DNA of 64,000 nucleotides from Parablautia sp. Marseille-Q6255 (GCF_951230155.1 NZ_CATNVD010000013.1:82286-146285); one strand, 5' to 3'; positions 10,076-18,091 are shown, numbered from the stretch's first letter. Made by a program: numbers and translations. Notes: generated by a model not told the origin, from the letters alone.

Positions 10076-11305
10076 TTATGACCGAAAACGGATCTGCCGT
10101 GATACACTTAAAGCCAGCGCCATCTCTGCCATTAAAAACAAAATTGATGTACCTCCATAGCTGACGAACGGAAGCGTGATCCCTGTCGTGGGGATCAGGT
10201 TCGTCACAACCGCGATGTTGAGCACCACCTGCAGCGCAATGTGGACAAAAATACCGGAAGCGATCAATGATCCCAAAAGATCCGGAGCATTCTGTGCAAT
10301 AAAAAACAGGCGGTACAGCATAAAAACAAACATCAGTATCACAAGAGCTGCACCGAACACGCCAAGCTCCTCGCAGATGATAGAAAAGATCATATCATTT
10401 TGCGCCTCAGGAAGCGCACCGAGCTTCTGCGTACTGTTGCCCAGTCCCTTGCCAAAAAAGCCTCCCGATCCGATCGCATACAAGGCCTGCATGACCTGAT
10501 AGCCTCCAAGGCTTGCATAGGATTCCGGATCGAGCCATACCTTCACACGCTGGATACGAAAGCTTCCGCCGCTTCCCGCCATGTTGACCAGAATCACCAC
10601 CAATATCCCGATCAGTACTGCTCCAACACCCCCCGCGATCACAAAAGGCGCCGTCTTTGGATGCGCAATAAAAATCAAAACCACTGTAATCCCGGCAATG
10701 ATCACGGCTGTACTCAGGTTTTCTGTAAAAATATAAGTGCAGCCGGAAGCCAGCATGCCGAACCCGAATACGATCAGCGGAGGTTTAAATCCCCGCAGCT
10801 TATACCCCATTTTTACGATCAGAACAGGCAAAAACAGGATAACCGCAAGCTTTGCAAGCTCCGCCGGCTGAAAAGAGATCGGTCCAAAATAAATCCATCG
10901 TTTTGCACCGTTTACCTCCCGCCCGATAAACTTCGTAATAACAAGGAAAAAGACTGCGATCCAGTATATCGGCACCGCAAATCTCGCAATAAAATGATAA
11001 TCAATCTGTGAACCGATCAGCGCCAGTATAAATGCACCGATACTGATGATCGCCTGTTTACGGAAATACGTCATATCACTCCCGTTTGGCTCGAGCATCG
11101 CTTCATAAGCACTTGTACTATAGAGCATCACAAGTCCAAAGCAGGTCAGCAAAATAACGATCGCCAGCAGATTATAATCAAAGTAGTCTCTGTCTGTGCT
11201 GAATACTTTCTGCACATATCCCGGCCGCTTCCTGGCTGCCGCAGCTTTTCCCGGAGGCATCCGTCTCTTTTGGACCGGCCGCAAATGTTGTGATCTGTTT
11301 GCCAT
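10076..11305 (-). CDS. FtsW/RodA/SpoVE-family peptidoglycan polymerase
   Basis: SEDS-family integral membrane protein of 409 residues that polymerises glycan strands together with a class B penicillin-binding protein. After a basic cytoplasmic N-terminus of about 45 residues come ten or so membrane segments. Family motifs include REVNGAKRWI, the extracellular loop GKGLGNSTQKLGALPEAQND, and LPFVSYGGTS near the end. Sequence alone does not tell the division (FtsW) from the sporulation (SpoVE) paralogue. A spore-coat operon is next door, but it is divergent. The gene lies 45 bp upstream of gltX on the same strand. Confidence 0.88.
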   Translation of the reverse strand: MANRSQHLRPVQKRRMPPGKAAAARKRPGYVQKVFSTDRDYFDYNLLAIVILLTCFGLVMLYSTSAYEAMLEPNGSDMTYFRKQAIISIGAFILALIGSQIDYHFIARFAVPIYWIAVFFLVITKFIGREVNGAKRWIYFGPISFQPAELAKLAVILFLPVLIVKMGYKLRGFKPPLIVFGFGMLASGCTYIFTENLSTAVIIAGITVVLIFIAHPKTAPFVIAGGVGAVLIGILVVILVNMAGSGGSFRIQRVKVWLDPESYASLGGYQVMQALYAIGSGGFFGKGLGNSTQKLGALPEAQNDMIFSIICEELGVFGAALVILMFVFMLYRLFFIAQNAPDLLGSLIASGIFVHIALQVVLNIAVVTNLIPTTGITLPFVSYGGTSILFLMAEMALALSVSRQIRFRS

Positions 11306-11520
11306 ACTATCCCTTCAATTTCTTTTTCTGTACATGCTTTTATAAATTACCCGGTAATCATATCATATCTGATCTGCTTTTTCCAGTATTACTGCCAATA
11401 ATTTTCCCTGCTCCCCTCCCCTGCCCAAGTTTTTCTTCTGCCCTGCCGGATGATTAGCACTTTTCTTTCTTTTTCATATTGTGATAATGTAACTGCTATT
11501 TCTTTTAGAAAGGAGCCAAT

Positions 11521-11745
11521 ATGTCTGATTTCCAACACTCCGGTTGCCGATGCAGCTGTCATTCTTCTGACAGAACAGACGCAATATACCGCTGTCTGGC
11601 TGAGTCAGATGCCCCTCTGGCCATGGGATACGTGCCATGCCAGTCCTGGGGCGTCACTTATGATCTCTGTCATGCCCTGCATACCGGAACCATCTTTCCA
11701 GAACTGCACAAGCCATTTTGCGGGAAAGGAGGAAAATGTCGATGA
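11521..11745 (+). CDS. cotJA: Spore coat protein CotJA
   Basis: A 74-residue coat-associated protein. The family core is recognisable: PLAMGYVPCQSWG followed by ALHTGTIFPELHKPFCG. The N-terminus is Cys/His-rich (CRCSCH), unlike the shorter Bacillus protein. In Bacillus the cotJ operon is made in the mother cell under sigma-E and its products go into the spore coat. No convincing sigma-E promoter was recognised here. The AAAGGAG ribosome site is well placed. The stop codon overlaps the cotJB start by four bases. Confidence 0.85.
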   Translation: MSDFQHSGCRCSCHSSDRTDAIYRCLAESDAPLAMGYVPCQSWGVTYDLCHALHTGTIFPELHKPFCGKGGKCR

Positions 11746-12401
11746 ACCGAACCAATTACAACAATATGAACTGCCGGACCAGAAGCATGCCGCGATGCAA
11801 TGAAATGCCACGGTGCAACGACATGCCGCGATGCAATGAAATGCCACGGTGCAACGACATGCCGCGATGCAATGAAATACCACGATGCAACGACATGCCA
11901 CGATGCAATGAGATGCCGCGATGCAACGACATGCCACGATGCAATGACATGCCGCGGTGCAGCGACATGCCACGGCGCAACGACATGACGCGATGCAATG
12001 AAATGCCGCAGCGGGACGTCTGCACCTGTCCCCCGGCAGGCCATACTTCCCCCACGTGCACAGACTCAGGAGACCGGAATACTCCATGTACAGGTAACCC
12101 CCGCCCCTGTGACTGCCGCGAGGAGCAAATAGAGATCCCCACCGGCGACCGCAGGAAACTCTTCACTTTTATAAATGAGGTCAGCTTTGCCGTTTACGAA
12201 GCACTGTTGTATCTCGATACACACCCGGACTGCGAAGAAGCGCTTCATTATTTTAAAAAATACAATCAGCTCCGCAATCGCGCGCTTAAAGCATATGAGC
12301 ATGCATACGGACCCCTCGTCATTTCTGTAGCCGACGAGTCCTGCAGCAGGTCATGGGAATGGATGAACCAGCCATGGCCATGGGAAGGAGGTATGTGTTA
12401 A
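11742..12401 (+). CDS. cotJB: Spore coat protein CotJB with N-terminal hexapeptide array
   Basis: A 219-residue fusion-like protein. The last 90 residues are a normal CotJB domain (FINEVSFAVYEALLYLDTHP, then YGPL and a terminal WPWEGGMC); the Bacillus protein is about 87 residues and is only this domain. In front lies an array of twelve hexapeptides of the form MPRCN(D/E) and a Cys-rich linker. Regular cysteines could allow cross-linking or metal binding in the coat; this is inference. I choose the ATG at 11742, nine bases after AAAGGAGG, over the ATG at 11736 (three bases) or the upstream TTG. The gene ends three bases before cotJC. Confidence 0.85.
   Translation: MNRTNYNNMNCRTRSMPRCNEMPRCNDMPRCNEMPRCNDMPRCNEIPRCNDMPRCNEMPRCNDMPRCNDMPRCSDMPRRNDMTRCNEMPQRDVCTCPPAGHTSPTCTDSGDRNTPCTGNPRPCDCREEQIEIPTGDRRKLFTFINEVSFAVYEALLYLDTHPDCEEALHYFKKYNQLRNRALKAYEHAYGPLVISVADESCSRSWEWMNQPWPWEGGMC
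11787..12002 (+). repeat. Twelve 18-bp coding repeats in cotJB
   Basis: Tandem units of 18 bp with two alternating types, ATGCCGCGATGCAATGAA and ATGCCACGGTGCAACGAC, with small substitutions. Each encodes MPRCN plus Asp or Glu. A thirteenth degenerate unit (MPQRDV) follows. The near-identical DNA makes copy-number change by slippage likely. Confidence 0.95.
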
Positions 12402-12404
12402 ATT

Positions 12405-12518
12405 ATGTGGAATTATGAAAAAAGACTGCAGTACCCGGTCAATATCAAAACGCCAAATGCAAAAATCGCACAGATCATCATGAGTCAGTACGGTGGCCCG
12501 TATTGCAGTAACCTATAG
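12405..12518 (+). pseudogene. cotJC: cotJC 5' part, interrupted by prophage at attL
   Basis: The first 32 codons of the manganese-catalase-like coat protein CotJC (MWNYEKRLQYPVNIK at the start), up to SQYGGP. After the 15-bp core the frame runs into phage DNA, adds five foreign residues and stops at 12516-12518. The remainder of the gene is at 54026-54565. Joining the two at the core gives a continuous reading frame, SQYGGP-DGEMGASMRYLSQRF, so precise excision would restore the gene. Confidence 0.93.
12486..12500 (+). other. attL core
   Basis: The 15-bp sequence CAGTACGGTGGCCCG, identical to 54026-54040. It encodes QYGGP of CotJC. The bases immediately outside differ between the two copies, which fixes the limits of identity. 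Confidence 0.93.
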
Positions 12519-12530
12519 GAATCAGAAATG
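12500..12530. other. attP arm (left copy)
   Basis: This 31-base stretch is an ungapped inverted partner of 54001-54031, with 24 of 31 positions matching by eye. In the circular phage the two arms would flank the 8-bp centre GGTGGCCC. This is the dyad layout typical of serine-integrase attP sites. Confidence 0.8.
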
Positions 12531-12576
12531 TAATTTTATGCAATAATTATACCAAAGAAATCAGATATGTCCATAC

Positions 12577-12681
12577 TTATTTTATGATCGCTGAGAACCC
12601 AGCTGCTTTCAGGTGCTTCATCAACATCTCTACACGAAGAGAGCGGTTGCCCGCTCCCTGTGTGATTGCTTTTATTATGTA
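12577..12681 (-). pseudogene. Remnant of an endolysin SPOR-like repeat
   Basis: An open stretch of 34 codons that ends in LKAAGFSAIIK followed by TAA, the same terminal residues as the intact endolysin (14365-16356). Its upstream part, YIIKAITQGAGNRSLRV, aligns with the repeat start YIVQAGVFAVKAN. It begins directly after, and in frame with, the stop codon of the gene at 12682-13158. It has no start codon or ribosome site. Probably the 3' end of an older endolysin copy. Confidence 0.75.
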
Positions 12682-13158
12682 TTATGCCGTTCTACGTAAG
12701 CATCGTCTTCTACTTTCCTTACATTCGTGAGCAATAAAAAGCAATGTATCTTCAACTTCTGCCTTTACCCCAAGATATTGTACATATGAAGCTCTGCCCT
12801 GTTGAAACATCAGCTCCAAATTTACTAAATTGATTCTCCCTCTACGCTGCATAAATAAATCCGCTTCATGACTGCCTTGCTTCTGCATCTCCCATATATC
12901 ATTAAGCTTCTCTGACAATTCACTTATCATTTGACAGTGTTTATAATTACATTTGCTCAGCATAATTAAATTTTTACATTTTAAAACACCAAGCGGAATA
13001 CCCATATATCGCGAGATTCCTGCCAGTTCAGTATCTGTCAAATCTTCTTTTCCTGCAAAAACCGCCTTCATCAACTCTCCAGTCACATTCGCAAAATCGG
13101 CATAGGCAGGTGTTCCATATGGATGATAGTTTCGTAACTCCATTAAATTAATCTGCAT
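12682..13158 (-). CDS. Prophage protein of unknown function
   Basis: A 158-residue soluble protein I do not recognise. Residues about 45-70 (TELAGISRYMGIPLGVLKCKN) resemble a helix-turn-helix, and the C-terminal half is helical. The ATG overlaps the stop of the antirepressor gene (ATGA) behind a GGGGAGGTGG ribosome site, so the two are co-translated. That suggests a role with the antirepressor, such as a modulator or DNA-binding partner, but nothing stronger can be said. Confidence 0.7.
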   Translation of the reverse strand: MQINLMELRNYHPYGTPAYADFANVTGELMKAVFAGKEDLTDTELAGISRYMGIPLGVLKCKNLIMLSKCNYKHCQMISELSEKLNDIWEMQKQGSHEADLFMQRRGRINLVNLELMFQQGRASYVQYLGVKAEVEDTLLFIAHECKESRRRCLRRTA

Positions 13159-13934
13159 CACGCCACCTCCCCTGCGGAGATACCGTACTTAATAGCCATT
13201 TCTTTTATGATTGCTATGTAGCCCTCTATCAACTTTGGATCATCAGCAATTACATCAAGCTGATTTAATTTGTCCAGCTTCGACTTGCACATACCATTCA
13301 GGGCATTTGTCTTTTTCTTATTCGCCAACCGAATATTTAAAGCTACATGCATGCGCTCCTCTAATGTTTTATACGACTGTTCACGCACCGCCTTGATGTG
13401 CTCCACTCCGCCGAGTTCAAAAGCAATCTTATTGATGATATTACTGCTTTCCTTTCTCCATGCATTTGGTCTTAGAGCAACCACATCTTTGATGGAATCC
13501 ACTTTACTGTCCAGTTCCGCCAGCTTCTGATCGTGTTCCTTCTGCTTCATTTCCATATTGATTAGTAACTGGAGCTGTGGAGAAAACTCTGCCAGATCAG
13601 ACTTCGCAGATTTGTATTTCTTCTCCACTTGGATAAAATACCGGCGCACCTGTTTTCCTTTCTCATTGCGCTCCAACATTGCCATTTCTTTGGCGGTGTC
13701 GAGTTTGATGATATACTCCTTAATCCTCCCACCGTTTTCTAAATTTTTAGAAATCGCTTCAAAGTCCTCATTTTCTGCCGCTTCACAGTCATTCAAACGA
13801 TTCTTAATCCAATCTGCAAACTTACTCCTTACTTCCAGTACCGCATGCAACTCTGTGCCATAAACAACCTTTTCGCCTGCACTTGTCTCGTAAACTGGTA
13901 CTAACTCATTTTCAATAACTTTTAAGCTTTGCAT
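13158..13934 (-). CDS. AntA/AntB-type phage antirepressor
   Basis: A 258-residue antirepressor. The N-terminal part (about 10-105) carries the AntA/AntB pattern: YGTELHAVLEVRSKFADWIK, then YIIKLDTAKEMAMLERNEKGKQVRRYFI. A coiled-coil linker follows, then an ORF6C-like C-terminal domain. Such proteins bind or titrate the lysogeny repressor and favour induction. I use the ATG at 13934 (MQSLKVIE), seven bases after AAAGGAGA. It lies far from its possible target, CI at 49528, and downstream of an RHH gene that may control it. Confidence 0.85.
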   Translation of the reverse strand: MQSLKVIENELVPVYETSAGEKVVYGTELHAVLEVRSKFADWIKNRLNDCEAAENEDFEAISKNLENGGRIKEYIIKLDTAKEMAMLERNEKGKQVRRYFIQVEKKYKSAKSDLAEFSPQLQLLINMEMKQKEHDQKLAELDSKVDSIKDVVALRPNAWRKESSNIINKIAFELGGVEHIKAVREQSYKTLEERMHVALNIRLANKKKTNALNGMCKSKLDKLNQLDVIADDPKLIEGYIAIIKEMAIKYGISAGEVA

Positions 13935-14052
13935 AATAAAAATCTCCTTTCGATTTATCTTGAAAGAAGCCCCATTCTGCATTATAATATTTACAGAAGG
14001 AAACTTCTTTGGTGGAAACGCTCGTTGACTTGGTAGGTTGGTCGGGCGTTTC

Positions 14053-14235
14053 TTATTTTTTTAGTTCATCGTCGATTTTTTCATTGAGCCATTCTGACTT
14101 TGTCTTTTTCTGTTCGGATAATTTCTGTTCAAACTTCAACATTTTTTCTTTATCCACAGCTACGCTAAACGTTTTTTGTCTTTCTCTTCTGGCTTTCATG
14201 TAATCGGCTCTGCTTTTCTCCGCGATTATTCTCAC
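14053..14235 (-). CDS. Small ribbon-helix-helix-type DNA-binding protein
   Basis: A 60-residue basic protein. The stretch KTFSVAVDKEKMLKFEQKL, then KKTKSEWLNEKIDDEL, fits a ribbon-helix-helix (Arc/MetJ-type) fold: one strand followed by two helices. It is transcribed from a strong promoter whose spacer and start region hold two copies of an ACGCGT-centred palindrome, so self-repression is likely. The start codon is uncertain. The GTG at 14235 has a poor ribosome site, while AGAGGTGAG lies just downstream of it. The antirepressor gene follows 119 bp later on the same strand. Confidence 0.65.
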   Translation of the reverse strand: MRIIAEKSRADYMKARRERQKTFSVAVDKEKMLKFEQKLSEQKKTKSEWLNEKIDDELKK

Positions 14236-14243
14236 CTCTTTTC

Positions 14244-14288
14244 GTTACGCGTTACATATAATATATTTGTGTTACGCGTAATTGTCAA
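14244..14288 (-). promoter_or_regulatory. Strong promoter with two palindromic operators
   Basis: On the minus strand: TTGACA (14283-14288), 17-base spacer, TATATT (14260-14265). Two copies of GTTACGCGT(T/A)A, at 14244-14255 and 14271-14282 on the plus strand, cover the start region and the spacer just below -35. The spacing of 27 bp centre to centre suits cooperative binding by the RHH protein encoded right downstream. Confidence 0.75.
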
Positions 14289-14325
14289 GAGGTTTTTCAA
14301 AATTTCCCCGTCCTACCTACGGAAT

Positions 14326-14352
14326 CAAAAAGAGCGCAGCATTTCGCTACGC
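14326..14352 (-). terminator. Terminator of the late/lysis operon
   Basis: On the minus strand GCGTAGC-GAAAT-GCTGCGC followed by CTTTTT, 13 bases past the endolysin stop. One G-T pair in the stem. Confidence 0.7.
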
Positions 14353-14364
14353 CCTAAAATATGT

Positions 14365-16356
14365 TTATTTTATAATCGCTGAAAATCCAGCTGCTTTCAG
14401 GCGTTTTACCAACGCTTTGGCGTTTTTACGCACACTAAACACGCCACACTGGACCACCCATTGAGCATCGCGCTTTTTAATCAGCGCATCGAATCCGGCT
14501 TTCTTCAGCTTTCTGAACAGTTTCTCTGCGTTTGCCTTTACCGCAAATACTCCCGCCTGCACGATATACTCGTTGCTGCTCGCACGCCGGCGGATGATGT
14601 ATCCGACACGCTGGTTGTCATACTGGCCGTCACCGTACCAGCTCTTGTAGGTTGCACCTTCGCCGGATCCTTTGCAGTAGGCATGGCCCGCGTCGTACCA
14701 CTTACCGCTTCCGGCATAGATGTTTGTGTGCTGCATCGTTACATATGTCACGATGTCACCCGGCTGCAGGTCGCCCGATGTGATCAGCTGTTTGACTGTC
14801 TTGTTGCCGATCTTAATCAGATCACAAGTCTTTGTGACGGCTGCTTTTGTACCTGCTCCCCATGAGATTGTACCACCGAGTTTGCCATAAAAGATGCCGG
14901 TATCCTGTGGAATCAAACCTGCCTCTTTTAATGCCCAACGCGCAAGTAAAGCGCAGTTGCAGGCTCTCTTTCCTTTTTTCAGTGCCTTGTTCCACTGCTC
15001 CTCGAGATACTTTGACGGGTTCCGGTATTCCCAACTCTTTCCCGCTGCAATGTCTGCTTTAAGCTGCTTCTGGAACACCTTGCACACTGCGATAATATCA
15101 CCGCTGATCTGCGCCGCCGGCGGATAGATCTGTGTACCGGACTCATCGTATACTCTGTATCCCGGATGATCGTCCGCACACTTTTTAGCCTTTGTCAGGT
15201 TGTGATAAGCTCCGATCTGGCTCTTTGCATCCGCCCACGACTTGCGTACGCGGTACCACTGCTGATCTGGAGTGTCTGGCAGGATCTCTCCGGATGCCTG
15301 ATCGTATTTGTCCAGATCAAAACGCTCAATGATATTGCAGATCTTATCAACGTAATTGACATCTGTCGCATAGCCGCCGCGCTTAATCAACTCAATCTGA
15401 TCGCGGTAGTTTTTGCAGTCCTGGATACCATCGTAGCGCAGCTTACTTCCATTCTGAGCGCCAAGCAGATATGCGCAGCGATCGGCAATGCTGTCCTCAA
15501 TGCACGGATATCTTCTAAAATCGGCGTAGATGTAGTACGTGTTACCGGAGGCATCCTGCTCCGGCGTGCGGATATTTACCTTGCTCTTGCCATCCCATGT
15601 GCTGCCCGGCCATGTATTGCCCGACAGAGTTGTCTTCATTCCGCACACGTTATTTGCTTTCTTCGCGAGCTCCGTGGTGCAGTATCCGCTCTCCAAGATC
15701 GTCTGCGCCGCACAGACAGAGGCAAATAGGTCATTCTTCTCGGCGATCGGGCGGCTGATTTCAAGGAGTCTTGCCGCGGCTGCCGTCTCGGACAGACCTG
15801 CAAACTCTGATGTCTGCGTACCTGTGGTTGCTTCCTGCTCCCCGGTCAGACGGCTCTTGAATTCATCCCACGTCCATGCAGTCTTATATTTATTGTTGTG
15901 TACATACGGTGCCGGGCAGGTCTTATTTACGATGTCGTAATGGCGCAGAACATGATCTGCCGGAATACCATTTTCTCGCATAAGCTTCTGTACAAGCCAT
16001 ACGCATGCTTCCTGTGTCTCTTTCGTGAAATACCACTTCTTATCCTCTGCGCTGGCAGAATTGCCGTCACACTTGCAGCACATCTCAATACTGATCGTAT
16101 TTGCGTTTCGGGCTTCCGGATGTTTTTGTTTGTACACTCCTGCCGTGCCTACCGCCCAGACAACTGCATCAAGACTGCACCGCTGATAGATTGTGCCGTC
16201 CCAGTAAATGTAAAAGTGTGCGCCTGATCCATCCGGACTCAGATCGTGATTCTGTCCGACCACACCTAGATAGTGCACTGCAATATATTTCTTCTTGTTT
16301 CCCCACTGCGGCACTCTGTTCTTGCTTACTGCATTTATAATTTTTCTTTCGCTCAT
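14365..16356 (-). CDS. Multidomain endolysin: amidase, glucosaminidase, NlpC/CHAP-like, SPOR repeats
   Basis: A 663-residue cell-wall hydrolase with no signal peptide. Residues about 1-175 are an Amidase_2 domain (IAVHYLGV, VLRHYDIVNKTCP). Residues about 185-350 form a FlgJ-like glucosaminidase (AAQTILESGYCTTELAKKANNVCGMK). Residues about 420-585 resemble an NlpC/P60 or CHAP cysteine peptidase (Cys in RACNCALLARWAL, GDLQPGDIVTY, His in MQHTNIYAG). Two SPOR-like repeats of about 33 residues (YIVQAGVF..., WVVQCGVF...) end the protein and probably bind the wall. It lies downstream of the holin genes and is followed by a terminator. Three catalytic domains in one lysin is more than usual. Confidence 0.85.
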   Translation of the reverse strand: MSERKIINAVSKNRVPQWGNKKKYIAVHYLGVVGQNHDLSPDGSGAHFYIYWDGTIYQRCSLDAVVWAVGTAGVYKQKHPEARNANTISIEMCCKCDGNSASAEDKKWYFTKETQEACVWLVQKLMRENGIPADHVLRHYDIVNKTCPAPYVHNNKYKTAWTWDEFKSRLTGEQEATTGTQTSEFAGLSETAAAARLLEISRPIAEKNDLFASVCAAQTILESGYCTTELAKKANNVCGMKTTLSGNTWPGSTWDGKSKVNIRTPEQDASGNTYYIYADFRRYPCIEDSIADRCAYLLGAQNGSKLRYDGIQDCKNYRDQIELIKRGGYATDVNYVDKICNIIERFDLDKYDQASGEILPDTPDQQWYRVRKSWADAKSQIGAYHNLTKAKKCADDHPGYRVYDESGTQIYPPAAQISGDIIAVCKVFQKQLKADIAAGKSWEYRNPSKYLEEQWNKALKKGKRACNCALLARWALKEAGLIPQDTGIFYGKLGGTISWGAGTKAAVTKTCDLIKIGNKTVKQLITSGDLQPGDIVTYVTMQHTNIYAGSGKWYDAGHAYCKGSGEGATYKSWYGDGQYDNQRVGYIIRRRASSNEYIVQAGVFAVKANAEKLFRKLKKAGFDALIKKRDAQWVVQCGVFSVRKNAKALVKRLKAAGFSAIIK

Positions 16357-16420
16357 TGTGTCTCCTTTCTTCTATTCTGCATCGTAAAAATGGCGGCTCA
16401 TTCGCCGCCACTCTACATCG

Positions 16421-16714
16421 CTATTCCGATTTTCCTGCCTGTTTGATAATCTGATTTACGTATGTACTCAATCCAGCTACCAGTATGCCCTGCACGATCG
16501 CCGTAAATATCGCCATCGCGATCTCCTGCGGCGACGACATCGGGCACGTCGCCACCACCCAGATACCCGACAGCACGATACCAAGCATACCTAATGCAGC
16601 GGGTATATACTTGTCGGTAAACGCCTGTGTGTGCTTCAGTCCTGCGCCGATAAAGTACAGTACGACTGCCAGTATTAACAGTTCCGGTTTTACGTAATTT
16701 AAAATCTGTTCCAT
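16421..16714 (-). CDS. Phage holin
   Basis: A 97-residue membrane protein with three likely transmembrane segments (about 11-30, 36-57, 66-88) and a short charged tail. The pattern, with IGAGLKHTQAFTDKYIPAALGMLGIVLSGIWV and a C-terminal YVNQIIKQ, resembles the A118-type holin family. Its role is to open the membrane so the signal-less endolysin can reach the wall. It is placed directly between a second small membrane protein and the endolysin. Confidence 0.8.
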   Translation of the reverse strand: MEQILNYVKPELLILAVVLYFIGAGLKHTQAFTDKYIPAALGMLGIVLSGIWVVATCPMSSPQEIAMAIFTAIVQGILVAGLSTYVNQIIKQAGKSE

Positions 16715-16716
16715 CT

Positions 16717-17028
16717 CTACCCCTCCATATCATGCGCCTGTTTATTCAGGTGCTTTTCTATTTTGTTGATCGCTTCCGTCACAGGTCCATTGCAGCCCTG
16801 TTCTCGCAGCCCTTTTAAACAGGCAAGCAGTCCATAAGTGATCAGGCACTGCTCCTCGTTAATTGCTTTTATGTCCTCTTCATGCGCGGATCGTAGCTTC
16901 TTGATTTCTTCGCCCTGCAGCTTAGGCTGCATAATAAATCTGATTATCGCAGCAATCAGCCCTATGATCACGCCTGCGGCAGTGATCAGAGCTGCGGCTT
17001 TAATAATTGTGTCTACATCAATATACAT
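16717..17028 (-). CDS. Small membrane protein of the lysis module
   Basis: A 103-residue protein with one N-terminal transmembrane segment (about 8-32) and a long charged, probably coiled-coil tail with two Cys. The layout resembles XhlA/BhlA-type holin accessory proteins, but the sequence match is weak. It ends two bases before the holin gene and is likely co-transcribed with the tail genes. Confidence 0.6.
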   Translation of the reverse strand: MYIDVDTIIKAAALITAAGVIIGLIAAIIRFIMQPKLQGEEIKKLRSAHEEDIKAINEEQCLITYGLLACLKGLREQGCNGPVTEAINKIEKHLNKQAHDMEG

Positions 17029-17140
17029 TATGTCTTATCCTTTCCGGTTATTATTATTTCAACTTTTTAAGTCGGTGCTCTAATCATAAAAAACCTCCCT
17101 CCTGGTAAAATATCGGAAAAAGTAATTGGCTTTTAATTAT

Positions 17141-18091
17141 CTACTTAATAATCCAACATCCACATACCGCAATATTACCTGCCGGGGCCACGGTTTTTGC
17201 AGATGTATAATTTTCATACACCGTTACTGTCACAGTACGGCCTTGCACATATGCTACTGCACGCTTTGTAAAGTCCGCTCCTGCGACCGTATATGTAGTC
17301 AATGGCATAAACATAAAAGGATTCAGTGCGTCATCTTTAGTTGTTACAAAATTCATCGGCTCTGGACTTTTGGCTGTACACGTTGCCCTGAAAAATATTA
17401 CTTTACCAACACGAATAGCTTTGTAATCAATTGCAGCCCCCCAGTTAAACTTGTTCGTGACGTCCTCGATATCTGCTTTATTCTTGTTTAGTTTATCAAG
17501 TTCGCCCTGGATGTCTTTCCCCTGCCGTCCGTCCAACACCGTTCCTTCTTTGGTTGTGGCCCGATTATTTACGATTTCCGGCACATTTGATAAATCTCCA
17601 TAGTCTCCAGTAAATGCTATATTTTTAAGATCCGCAAACCACTTCTTGATTTTTCCAAACGTGGTTGCAGTACTCTCACCCGTATTGATGTTCTCACGAG
17701 TTTCCGCTTCAGAAAACTTCACGGTTTTCCCTGAGATATCTCCCAACACATACGCACCTGCGGCCTCAGCCGCCTTGCGGGCTGCTTCTGCTGCCAGATC
17801 AGCTGCTTCTTTCGCCTCGTTCGCCGCATTTGTCGCTGCAATCGAGTTTGTAATGGCTGTCCTAATCTCCTGCGTAAATGCCTGCTGGATCTCTTCTGTG
17901 GCATTTTGCAGTTCATTCTCAAAATCTTCATACGATACGATTCGCTTCACGACTCCCGGTGCAAAGCAAACATAAAGTGTCCGCCCCGTAGGACTCACCG
18001 GATCTCCAGACGTCACGACTGCAAGTTCCGCCGTAACCATCTTGTTCGGGTCAAAATCTTTAAAATCTCCGTGTCTGTGCTGTATTGCCAT
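17141..18091 (-). CDS. Putative tail fibre / baseplate protein
   Basis: A 316-residue protein at the end of the tail module. An N-terminal domain with PVSPTGRTLYVCFAPGVVKRI suggests a virion-anchoring part. An Ala/Glu-rich trimeric coiled coil spans about 70-115 (AANEAKEAADLAAEAARKAA), followed by a mixed beta C-terminal domain. This is the usual build of a receptor-binding fibre. Position after the tail-spike gene and before the lysis genes supports the call. The exact receptor is unknown. Confidence 0.7.
   Translation of the reverse strand: MAIQHRHGDFKDFDPNKMVTAELAVVTSGDPVSPTGRTLYVCFAPGVVKRIVSYEDFENELQNATEEIQQAFTQEIRTAITNSIAATNAANEAKEAADLAAEAARKAAEAAGAYVLGDISGKTVKFSEAETRENINTGESTATTFGKIKKWFADLKNIAFTGDYGDLSNVPEIVNNRATTKEGTVLDGRQGKDIQGELDKLNKNKADIEDVTNKFNWGAAIDYKAIRVGKVIFFRATCTAKSPEPMNFVTTKDDALNPFMFMPLTTYTVAGADFTKRAVAYVQGRTVTVTVYENYTSAKTVAPAGNIAVCGCWIIK

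Noticed and set aside
11306..11520. Sigma-E promoter for cotJA
   Set aside because: CATATTGT at about 11476 resembles part of a sigma-E -10, but no matching -35 lies at the right distance.
11787..12002. Regular repeats that could suggest a CRISPR array
   Set aside because: The repeats are contiguous with no spacers, encode a peptide repeat in frame, and lie inside cotJB.
11605..12166. Three long minus-strand open frames across the cotJB repeats
   Set aside because: They are antisense shadows of the 18-bp repeat array, which keeps all frames open. No ribosome sites, and the plus strand encodes a clear CotJB.
13981..14052. Hairpin GAAACGCTCG ... CGGGCGTTTC followed by T's on the plus strand
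   Set aside because: Nothing is transcribed toward it on the plus strand, and on the minus strand no U-run follows. It may be an RNA structure between the RHH and antirepressor genes, but I could not support a function.
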